NCBI GenBank assembly: GCA_014526335.1 | Contig: JACTAT010000010.1 | Span: 4,699,282 to 4,763,281 of the forward strand | Reading direction: 5' to 3' | From: Chrysaora quinquecirrha | Lineage: Eukaryota; Cnidaria; Scyphozoa; Semaeostomeae; Pelagiidae | DNA: 64,000 nucleotides | Part shown: piece after piece, positions 22,401 through 34,400 of the stretch | Numbering within the stretch: position 1 is the first letter of the stretch | Layout: each line of letters begins with the position of its first letter | Program-made: the position numbers and the translations under genes | Notes under the pieces: model-generated | What the model saw: the letters and a program-made list of their open reading frames with translations, nothing else | The model's database searches: none | Told to the model about the DNA's origin: nothing

Positions 22401-25400
22401 TGGAATATATATAGTATCCTTTTGGGATTTGCGCTGTGTGTGGGTTTGGACTGGCTTCATTTTTCGCTGTTTCGTGTTTGTAGTGAGAGCCTAAAACAGA
22501 TATCATAATTTTTCTCTTCAATATTCAAAGTATCATGTGTATGGGTGTGATCTAGCCTGATTTTACGTCATGTGCACTGTGTATGGGTGTGATCTAGCTT
22601 GATTTAAAGCTGTTTCTTGGTGGCATTGGGGGCCTAACACAAAATTAATATTCTTTCTATTCAGTATATAATGTATTATTTTGGTATTTGCGCTGTGTGT
22701 GGGTGTGGCCTTGTCTTGCTTTTTCCTCTCTGATAAATACAAATTGATCAATGGCAGGTCAGATTACGTATTGAGGAAACACCTTTTCGCTTTATCTATT
22801 TTCTTAAAACCTAGACTGTACTCTTTTGTACAGTGGGTACAGTAACAATCGTTGTGAAGATTGTTTCCTTGTCATTTGCAGAGCTTGGTCACAATTTCAT
22901 TTAGATGATTCCAATCTATCTGTAGCAAAATGACTGCCATTTAGACATACTCTGTTCTACAGTGAGAACATATATGCTCAAAGATCGACCTCTGAGAGAT
23001 AGACGGTGGTTGTCTGCAGGCATGCGAAAAGTGGTCCCAATGATGCGAAAGTTGTCCCAATTGAAGGTGCTGTGGCATCGTTGCCTATTTCTGCTGGCTA
23101 GAGGTATCAAATGTTCAACGAGGTCGGGGTTCGACCCCAGCTACGGTAGCGTCACAGCCAGGGTCTAGGTGTCGATTAGCTAACCTGCTATTGAGATCCT
23201 AGCGACTGGCGTTAAAAACACCATTTCTCCTTCACCTTCGCCTTCAATGAGATCGGAAAACTTTTGCGTGGCCGAAGGGGTCATGGAATATTCCTCCTCA
23301 TGTAGGCCTATTTTTTCAGAAATGCCTAAAAAGTCGTAATGGAAAAGTCTGTTGCCACTGCAACCGATTCGTCTGAACTTCATTGAAGAAATGTTGAATA
23401 AATATGAGCAAAAGAATTACAATAACATTTTTCAGTGAAAGGAGCGTTAAACTCAAGAAAGCACCCGACCTGATGATTCAACGTATTGCTAGCTGTCCCG
23501 TCAAATCGGCAGTACATTTACTACCGGATATCCAAACGGCTTGTCACACTACCTCCCTGAAACACACTATTAGATAGAGCCTATGAATGGGTATCAAGGA
23601 CAATCCAGGGGGATACACAGATGCTAAATCGGAATTCCGTGTTTTATTAAAACCAATACCTCCGTGAACACACTTTTTAATACTGCTGATCACTGGGCAT
23701 CACGAACAATCTAGGGGCCAACATAGATGCTAAAACGGTATTCTGTACTCATATTATGTCTACCTACACCTCCCTGATCAGTGGCCATCACATACAATCA
23801 AGAGGGCTACACAGATGCTAAATTGGAATTCCTTGTTTCATAATGGTGCCAATGCCTCCCTGAAAAACACTGTTTAATATTGCCAATCACTGGTCATCAC
23901 AGACAATCCAGGGGGATTTACAAATGCTAAATCTGAGTTCTTGTGTTTCTGTAATGATGCCAATACCTCCCTGAAATACACTGTTTGATATTGCCGATCA
24001 ATTGTCATCACGGCCAATCCAGGGGGTTACACAGATGCTAAATCGGAGTTCTGTTCTTTATGCATACCAATGATTAATATTTACAGTATTAAACTGAAAA
24101 TTAAATGTTTGTTTCTCTAGCAAAATCAAACCACAAATACACCGCCCTCAAAACAATCGCGAAATAAGCTCAACAAAGTCTATACAAATGCGATTGATAA
24201 TGAGAACAAAGCTACTGTTTTATAAAACCGAAATTTAATTTAGATTTACGAAACATGGAAATCAGAAATCGCATTACCGCTGAAATGATTAGCCGCGATA
24301 TTCTTTCAAGGGTTACAAGCTGCAGATCTACATAAGCAGTAGTAATGCTGCCCGAACCCTGAGCTTTGTTGGCAATTAATCTTGCTTTATACTGCTTCTT
24401 CTTATGTTAAAATCCTTCCCGGAGTTGGGAAAGATTGAGAGTTATTGTTGCGAGGTTAGACTATTCTCATTCTGTTGAAGTTGCTGTAGCGTCGTGGCCT
24501 AACCCAGCTGGTTCATGTTGTTAGAAGCTCACGAGATCGTGGTTCGAGTCCCAGCTGCGGTAACGTCACATCCTGGGTCGAGGTCTCGATTAGTTAAACT
24601 TCTATTGAGATCCTAGCGACTGCTGCCAAGTATTCCTTTTCACCTTCACTTTCTTAAAGTCTGTTTATCCATGAAGACAATCATCCAAGCGGTAGAATTA
24701 ACGAAGCCTTAATTGGCTGTATCTGAAATATGACTAAGGCTACAGCATTACTCGCAACTGAAAACAAGTCCTCAGGCATTGAAAGAGACCGAGTGCTCAT
24801 TCAATCCTTGGAAATATCGTGCACCCTTGCTAAAAATCTTATTGTTTTCATTGAAATCCCTCATGCACCTTTGGGAAGAGTTTCCTTCCAATGTTAACAG
24901 TCTTGAGTTCCTTAGCCTATTTATTCAGACTTTATTTCTTACTGCTTGTTGCCCTTGTGAAGGCATTATATGTGTAGGTTGGATGCTGTGGGATCGTGGT
25001 CTAATCTAGCTGACGGTAGCGTCACAGCCGGGATCGAGGTCTCGATAGTTTCCCTTCTTCTGACAACCTAAGCGTCGTCATGTGTAATCCAGCTGACTTG
25101 TAGTGTCAGGCTCAGTGTGGTCATGATTCGAACCCAGCCACGGTAGCGTCACAGCCAGGGTCGAGGTCTCGATAGTTTATCTACTTCCGACAACCTAAGC
25201 GTCGTCGTGTGTAATCCAGCTGACTTGTAGTGTCAGGCTCAGTGTGGTCATGTTTCGAACCCAGCCACGGTAGCGTCACAGCCAGGGTGGAGGTCTCGAT
25301 TAGTTAACCTACTTCTGAGAACCTATCGACAGGCGCTAAATACACCATCTCACCTTCATAATCGCATCTTAATCTTCTGTCCTGAAGGAAAGCACGTTTA

Positions 25401-28400
25401 GAAAAATCTCAGTCTTTATACTGTTCTAGTATTTTTGCATTATGTTTTAATTTACAACTCTAACCTACCACCTAAAATAAAAAAAGCTACGCCTGGTAGT
25501 TTTTTAAAGCTCGATAGTGCAGGTAATAAGTCGTACCCCTATAACAATCTTGAGTCCTCTAGTGTTTAATGATTTAATGATTTATAATGTATTGTTTGAT
25601 ATTTTTTATGTATATTTTGTATGCACTTTTCTATTTATCAAGGGGCATGTCATTAGATTCAAAGTCTGTGCAATGTGATCTATGTGATCTACTAAGTAAG
25701 TCAGCAGATAACTGCTTTCCCCACGGTAGAGCTCCAATCCTTTTCGGATTCTTTTTATATCGCCCCCTCTGTCTTCTCAGTTATTGCTTGAAGTGATTCG
25801 TCCAGCATTGCCGGTCCTATCGTCTGAATACGCGAGTTTTCTTCGTTTTCCTTCGGGTTCATCTTCGTTTTCGTCATCATTGGAAAAGCATTGGTCACTG
25901 GCCCAGGATCCCGAGTTCTTCCAAATCGAAGAATATCAACGACGAATCGTTTCATTCGCTTGTTTGAAAACACCAATATAATCCCATTCAAAAATGAGTT
26001 CGTATAGATGAGCAATACCGACCAATACAGCAGTATGACTTTCACATTGCCGAATTGAAGTTCGTTGTTTTTCTCGAACCTTTCGTATGTTACGACGCTG
26101 ACGATTGCGAGATACGGTAGATAGCAAACACCGAGTGCAAGTAAAACGAAAATCATCGCCTTGGCGAAACTCAAGTGATACTGATGTCTTCGTTTCAAGA
26201 ATTTCGAGCGCATTAATGATATCGCATTTCCTGCTGTCATCAGCGTTCCTTTAAGTATCGTCGACATATCTGACGTTTCCGAGCTTAGCCGAATGCCCCG
26301 AACCCGTGAGCGAATCGACATGAATGTCCTCGTGTAGATAACGAAAATAATCGTTATGATAACCGTGTTAAGGCCTAATAGAGTCGTATGTACGATGAAA
26401 TAGCATTTGTATGCCGAGGCTAGGATATTAGCTAGGATTATTATCAGGTAAACAACGATGTTGATGATAAGAAGTATCAGTGCTCGTTGTTTTGTCATGT
26501 ATGTGTTGTATTTGGTAAGGTAATTCATATGCAGATACCGATCCATTGTTATTATTAGTATCATGATTACTGAGAACTGGCAGCAGGCTGCTTGCAGTGA
26601 CTGAGTAATGACCTCCAAGAAACACTGGTTAGTGTTAGCAGGCTTCAGCATCAAGCCTGTCAGTAAGATCTGAGGCAATAATCCCACACAGCAGTCAGAT
26701 AAGCATAGAAATAGTATGAATTTGTATGATATCGTCTTTGTTAGTTGCAGCTTCAATAGTCCGTATATAAGGAGAACGTTTACTGATATGTTTGCAAGGG
26801 ATATGATTAAGTTCATGCACGTTAGAGCTATGATTTGTCGATTAGACAGGAGTTCTTTGCTTGGAAATACGGTCTGGCACATCTTGGAGGTGTTAGTGAC
26901 TTTGGCTCCAACTATTGGGTCTTCTGCGAGTGATGTACCCTGAACGAATAGAATTCTCTCTTCTAGAATGTTCTTTCTATGTGATCAAATACTTACACAA
27001 CTAAGCTATTATCTAGCCATTTGATAGTAGCTCTTTGCTTGGAAATACTGTCTGGGACGTCTTTTAGGTGACTGTGGATCTAGCTCCAATTTAATTCTCT
27101 TCTGCGAGTGATATACCCTGAACGAATAGAATTCTCCCTTCTAGAGCGTTCTTTCTATGTGTTCAAATACATGCACGACTGAGCTGAAATCTAGCCTTCG
27201 ACAGTTGCTCTTGCTTGGAAATACAGCTTGGCTTGACACTAGTCTGCTCCTTCTAGCTCAAAATATTTTCACTTATGCGACGAATACGACGAGTTCTCCA
27301 ATTTTCGTAGCATATGATCAAATTCTTCCACTTGATTCTATTGATTTTGCCGTAGTTCTTTGCTTTGAAGTGCAGCCTTATACTGCTCAGCTCTGCTCCC
27401 TCTGGCTCAAAATATTTTCACTTTTGCAAATAATATATTCTTAACCAGTACAGTTCTTCAAATCTCGTAGTATATGGTCCAAATTTGCAAAATCAAGTTA
27501 TAGCCTATATCGTCTTGGTAGCAGCACTTTTCTTTGAAATTCAATCGTACACATATATAGCACAATCCTACCTCTAGCAGGAAATATGATCAATTCTGCG
27601 AGCAATATGCAACGAGGAATAAATTACTCGATTTTCGAAGCTAATGATTATGTTCTTCCCTATAAATCCCTGATCTATTACTTTGGCAGTATTTCTTTGC
27701 TTTGAAATACAGTCTAATGCTCGTCAGCTCTTTTCCCTCTACTCCAAATATTTTCCTTCTACGAGTAAAGATGCAGATTTCCCAAATTTGTGTACTCAGA
27801 TATTCTCATCATCATCTGTCCTTCAATACACCTGCTTCTTTCTCTTCTAAACTATTCTCTATATCGGCTACACTTTTAAGCTGCTGCTGGCAACATGATG
27901 TGCACTTAATCTGCCCATATGTCCTCAATTTGCCACCAATTTATACGTTATTTGCTCATCACAAACAGCGAAGCCATTAATATTTTATGTCTCTAGCTTT
28001 GCAGTTGCTTTCGTTTCATGCAGGCTGTGTTCGATCAGTATCTATTCGTTTATACAGAGTTTTTTCAACTTGAGTTTATCACCAAGTAGCAGTTTGACAG
28101 TGATAAGTTGAGCTTTCTGGATTCTTGTTGTGCTTTGATGTGGTTAGGTACTTTCTGACAACTTTGTCTTCTGAATTCTGTTTTGCCTTTAAATGTCTGG
28201 AGAGATTTTAAACCAAACTGGCCAACTTGGTGCTTTTTGTATCCAACTCGGCCAAGCTCAATGTGATTTGGCTTTAAACCTTGTGGCTTGGCTCGAAAAC
28301 GTTGTTATTTGACTCTACATCTTGTGAATTGGCACTCAGACGTTGCTAACTGGCTCTGAAATGTTGTTGTTGGCTTGTAGCTAAATCGGTTCTCAAATCA

Positions 28401-31400
28401 TGTTGCGTGGCTCTCAAACTTGGCTTTCAAACCTTTTTAGGCTAATTGGTTGCCAAATCTTTTTATTGGCTCCCGAACTGTGTACTGCAGCAAACGATGT
28501 CTTCTGAGCTCCAGTTTTTGTACGTATGACAGAAAACTGGACGTTGATGCTGGTCGATCAATTCAGATGATAAGTGCTGAGTCCTCTAGAAGTCCCGGAG
28601 ATTCTAGGATTGATAAAGAATTTTCTTCTTTTTCAATTCAGTACACAATTATAGTCTATTATTGTTATAGTAGTGATTCAAGAAACAGGTTCTTCCTCTA
28701 TATGAAATATATGCCAGAAACCGTTTCTTTTGCTCCTTCTGCTCGTAATTGTCAGTATAATCTCAGTCACGCACGTTTTCTTTGGGTAGATGTTGCAATT
28801 GCATCATTTAGCACAATTCCTCTCGGTGTGATAAGTCCTTAGTCCAGGATAAGATACGACGAGAAGACAGTTAGAATTTCTGTTGACTCCTTTCAAATAA
28901 TTTTGGATTTCCTCATCAACTTCTACAACCTCGCAGATGTTAAGATGAGCACAAATTCCTTGAATATATGGAGTATATATGGAATAGATGGAGTGTGATA
29001 AATCTTGAGCCCAAAGCAGGTTCCTCTCAATCTTTGAATTCGTAATATATTTGAAAAGCTGATTGTTACATTCGCCCTGAAAAACTGCTAGACTATCTCT
29101 GCTCTCAAACACGCACAATAATCTGAGGTTGCAACTCTCTTGAAAATACAACTGCTTTGCTTACAATATTTCTTGAAGTCTGACCACTTTTGAATTAATA
29201 CTGTTAGCAACGAACCGCCGGCAAATAAGAACGCGTTAATTGCAGTTTCATATTTCGTTTGGCTCTCGTAAACTGCTTGAAATTCGCTGAATTATCGAGT
29301 GTCTTCGTTTGTTCACCTGTCGCACAGATCCATGTGGTTAAACCTTGCTACAATCTGTCTTTCGGGGTTTTCCTTCCTTTAGTTTACACTGCTCTTGTAA
29401 TTTCAGCCTTCGCCTTTAGGCTTGTTTCAATTTCCGTGTATGCAAGTTATCTTTCTGATAAACATTCGTCTCTCTGCTTTTTTGGTTTTCTTTCCTCAAG
29501 TATTCCTGCAAAGAGGAGAGTGATTTTCATTATTTTCATCGATATGGATGTACACGCTTGTTTTTAAGAAACATTTAAGAACACGAGCCTGGATTTTAGC
29601 CAGATTAGGCCCTGGCCAAACGATCAAACATTATTGGTCAAACATTTTGAATTTGCTTAACAACGAATGTTTGACCGTTTGGCCACGTCCAAAACATTGT
29701 TCGACAAGCAAAAGTAACAAAATTTGTGGCGTGATGTTTTTATAAAGTTCAAAAACATTGTTTGCTTAACGCAAACAAAAAATGTTGGAAGAGCAATGTT
29801 TTTGGACGTGGCAAAACGGTCAAACATTTTGCTTGACAAGCAAATCTCAAATGTTGGATAAACAATTTTTGATCGTTTTGCCATGGCCAAACCAAAGGCT
29901 AACAAGCTGGGAACAAACAAGGCTGAGAGGTCACCTCGCCCTGAATTTATTTGATATTCCATTCACTGTAGGCATTCTTTTGCTGAGATAGCTTACTTAT
30001 TTTTGGCTAGAGACGAGGGATGTTTTGTTAGATAAGGAATATTGGGATATGCAGGGGAACTGTTTTGTAAGAGATTGTAGTCTTTTGATAAGATGATATT
30101 ATTGGCATTTCAAAATTCATGTGAAGTCCGTGTTCTCATAAAACACAGAATGTACTTTCCTACCATTTCCTCAACTCTATGACTCAACCATTCGGTTTGT
30201 TCCTAAATAAACGATCCAGCTTAACTAACTTTGCTCAACTGCAAATACTTACCTTGTGGCCAATAAGCTTGACTTAAAGCTTAACTTCGACTCAGCTAGA
30301 CTTAGATCCGCCAAGAAAATATAGTTAGAGTTCTAATGTTTGTAGTTTCTCGTGAAATTGAGCGGTTTATTAAGATCTATTCTCCTTTTTGCTTTGATCT
30401 TAATTATCACATCTTTTCAACTTCCAAGATAACTATAAGAACTTTCTAGATCAAAGATACTCTAGATCATATAAGAACCTTCTAGATCATACATAGCATT
30501 GAATCGAAATACTGCCCAGTTTTCGTGCAAAACAATATCATGAGTTGTGCAATCTCGTATATATGTCTGATTGCCTATCTCTATACGCCTTCCCACAACA
30601 TGAATTGTTACTTTATTTTGGAAAACCACCATCCCGACGTGAATCATGTTAAATATTAATGGTTGTATTTATTACAAGAGAATATAATATTTCTTATTCA
30701 TTTTCCATCAGCTAAGCTTCTCCTGTAGAAAAAACACTGTAGGACAGTAGGACAGTAGGACAGTAGTCTCCTTGACGATTCAGCCCTACTATTAGGTACC
30801 TAATTACCCCCTAATTAATTTTGAAAAATTTCCAACCCCCCTTTTTTTTCTTATTTTACCATGAATTTATTGGTACGAAATTTTAATAATACACTTTGTG
30901 CCTGCTGGAACTATGTGTTACCTAACCTTGTAAGTACTATAGGATCCATTCGCATTGCGTTTCAGCAGTTTGCTGATACGGTTCGTCAACGAATTCCGAA
31001 CCCCTCTCCCCCCCCCTGTAGCAGGACAGCATGCCTAATTACAACCTCTCTATCGTGTTAAATATAATGTATGGACTTTCTCTTTTTTTTCGTTCCTTTG
31101 TTCTCTCTGTAGTTATTTACGTAGTGATGCATAGCTATTTAAGTTGTAAGTAGTGTAAATTCTAGTCAGTCTGAATCATGATAATGTCACAAAATGTCGT
31201 GTTCCTGGCTCCGTATCTTCGCACGTAAAAGAGAAGCATGTAACATCGATCCCTATTACAAAGCCAACAACACGGTTCGGCACCACAACCGTCAAGAAAA
31301 GCTAGTCATCATGACACGAGGTCAACAGCAGCCCTCACCAACCAAAAGAGCTCACATCCTTCAAATAGATTCGAAGAGAGCAATAATTTTGACCCAAATT

Positions 31401-34400
31401 TCAACATGGTGTTTCCTATAAAGTCTGTTCTTATATATAGAAAAACGTAAGGAGCCTAAAGGTCGATTTGGTCTCCTTGAAACTATACTCTTTTTAATGA
31501 AGAACCTACAATCTTTGACAAAATATATTGGAACAGCCTAAATTGTTTTGCTATCATCTATTGATTCCCCCTTCTCCCCTGCTACAATGTTGTTTCGAAC
31601 AAAAGTTGTCATGCTCTACTACCAACATTGTTTTGGGGGTAAAAGGGGGAAGAATTGGAGCTATGGAAGTAGAAAATCAAAAGAATAGGCCATATTCCTT
31701 GGAAGGCCTTGTTCCAAATATTTTGTCCAAGATTGTAAGTTCCCAAAGTTCTTATCTTTGGACCTCTTTTGATTCAATTTTAGTACCAAAAAGTCTTTGA
31801 TAGTTCCTTGATTTTAACTGCATATTTTGTGCCAAGAGTATTGTAAAGAGACACGTATACATAAGCAAAATTGGAAACTACTGAAGGCAACCTTTGATAC
31901 AAGCGAAAAATACAATTTATGAGTTTAAACTGCAAATGACTGGAACCGGCTTTCTAATTCTTGATTGTTTGCAGTAATGAAAATATTGCAATTAAAAAAT
32001 TCCTTAGCGATTCTATCTTAAGTAGTACGAGTTCTTTAATTTTTTGGCCTTCTACGTGAAGGTTCCTTACCTTATAAAATGGTTCTTTATAAAAAAATGC
32101 TTATGTCTTGGTTCTGCTTCACCCTAAACTTGAAAAGCAATAATTAAACTAAAAAATATAGTAAATAAATTTGAGTAAATAATAGAAGACAAAATTACCG
32201 CTTCTTTAAGTTTATCTTCTTTATTTTTCAATTCTTCACAACATCTCCGATCACCTGTTTCGTCGGCTGGAAATTTCTTTGAGAATTTGATGTTGTTACG
32301 AGTGAATTTTGTAATTGGAATTGAGATTGCTGGTGACCTAGAACTTTATGCATTGTTATTAAATGATTCCAAGAGTGAGGCTTTTATTAACTAATTTTAT
32401 ATGTATGAAGTCATTCAGTTGGTCGATTCACTCGATTCTTACTCGACTCGACCGCCAACGGGTTGATAAGTGCCGACAAGTAAAGTTTAAATAAATACGT
32501 AAAATTGAAGAGGGTATTGTTTATCATACGCCAACCATCGTTTGCTTTGCTTACGACAACTTTTCATTTGAGCGCGCGGGCACAGCGCTCAGATCTGGGC
32601 ATACACGATTTGGACTTATTACATTCGTCGTAGTCTACGCTCCTCCACACTCCACCACCCGCTCCAACTACTACTACTGCTGCTACTACTTCTACTACTA
32701 CTGTTCCCACTCTGAGGAAACAGCTGTATGTTGTTGTAGTTGTTAGAAGCTGTTTCCGAAAAAGTGAGAGAAAGGTAATAAGTCTATACTCGATTAGGTC
32801 AGCTTTGAGCGCTCGCGCACAGCGCCCGTGTAGACCATCAGGCTTTCCTGATTGACGTCTGTTTATCACGTGATCGTAATACTGCACGCTGATTCGCTGT
32901 TCCGAAATGTAACAAAGGCTAAGTGAATTAGAAATTCATCGTGCGATTGATTCCTTCAGTTCATCGTTTGTTTTTATCTTTACGTTTTTCTCCACACCAT
33001 ATTTTCGGTTGATGCTTTTGTAACAGTAAAAGTACAAAGCATTCAAACATGCCGAAAAGTACCGCTCGCTGTTGCTCTTAGGCGAAAGTCGACCGCTTTT
33101 GAGTACACTGAGCATTGCCGAATGAAAATAAGCTGTAATTATAAAGCCATTTTTTCTCAGTGAACCTACGCACTACTGAGATGGAAACGCACTGCAAGGG
33201 TGGCTAGTTGTTTTTAATTTCGTGAATTAGTTTGCTTGACGTAATGGATGGTTGTTGAAGAGAAGCGCTGCTTTTCGATCTTTGGGGCAAAAGCTAAGGA
33301 TTTCCAAAGATTTGGGCCTCAAAGGGGCCCCGAGATATTGTATGACAAAAAAGCTCGTTATCCCTTTATATAATGCCAGATTCTACTGTCATTGAACGTA
33401 CCATTATACTCCAAGAAACGTCATGGTTTACAATTATTAACCAAGGCAGTCTTAGGTTTATAGTAAGTATTCATCATCATCATTTGCGTTGTTCCGTCCG
33501 GATGGACATTACGCGTTCTACAACATCTTTCCATGCCTTTCTATATTGAGCTAGTTCTCTTAAGTTGTCATTCACCTCCCCTACTTTATGCTTTTCAGAT
33601 CTTTGTTAACTGTGTTGAGCCATGCTTCCCTTGGTCTTCTTACTGGTCTTCTAACTGGTCTTTGGAATTCTTTGAGAGCTATATTTGAAGGTGCATTTTC
33701 TGGGAGTCTGAGTAGGTGGCCAGTCCACTTGAGTCTTCTTCTTTACTTTGGTTGAGCCTCACCAAGCTCAGTACCTATTTAGAAAGAAGAAATTTGAATT
33801 GAGTTAAATTGAATTGGAAACGAAAAATTGAATTGAATTGCATTGACAGAAAATTCCTGTTCTGCTTAGAAACACGTTTTCTGTTCTTTTAAGACGTTTG
33901 ATAATTCCCATTATGTCGATATGCAATTATGCTTCATGAACCAAGCAGGTAACGAATCTTGGTCCCCGAAAATGCAGATTGACCGTATTCAGGCCCCGGC
34001 CAAGCGATCAAAACAAGTTGGACAAACATTTGAGATTTCTTTCGCAAGCAACGTTGGATTGTTTGGCCACGTCGTAAAACATTGTCTGAAAAGCAGAACT
34101 GCTTGACAGTGTTTTTGGAAAGCTTGAAAAACTTTTCTAATTCTCAGAAACGAAAAAATATTTGTCGAACAATGTTTTCGTAGTTGCCTATCGGGGTCAC
34201 ACTTTGTCAACAAATTTCCAATGTTTGACCAACATTTCATTGTTTGGCTCATTGCCTTAATTTTGAAGTCATGAACCTTTCCTTTCCTTTTTTGCAGAAC
34301 AACTGGAGAGAGCGACATTATGCCACCTTAGAAACGCCTACTGAATTACCAGAAATTGAAGAGAGGAATAACAGCAATGGAAACTTCGGTTCACGCTCTG

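Larger units (their letters stand above)
21601..34297. other. giant last intron of the helicase gene
   Basis: About 12.7 kb between the 45-nt GUCT exon and the 3' terminal exon. It contains a nested minus-strand GPCR, three satellite-like arrays, SINEs, a LINE tail and MITEs. I see no supported coding in 30000-32560; frames there are short and lack motifs. A short GGACAGTA triplication lies at about 30742-30765. Confidence 0.8.

Noticed and set aside
23555..24056. CRISPR-like spaced repeats
   Set aside because: Units are 120 bp, imperfect throughout, with no short identical repeats and unique spacers; the setting is a eukaryotic intron.
24488..24652. possible functional tRNA gene (perfect B-box)
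   Set aside because: A-box is poor and the 3' flank cannot pair as an acceptor stem; the same body recurs as a dispersed SINE.
28450..29151. 130-residue plus and 115-residue minus frames in the helicase intron
   Set aside because: Low-complexity, overlapping each other, no motif, no matching splice sites.
32564..32887. 107-residue minus-strand frame
   Set aside because: Built from a trinucleotide run (valine/alanine repeats) and a pair of GAGCGC direct repeats.
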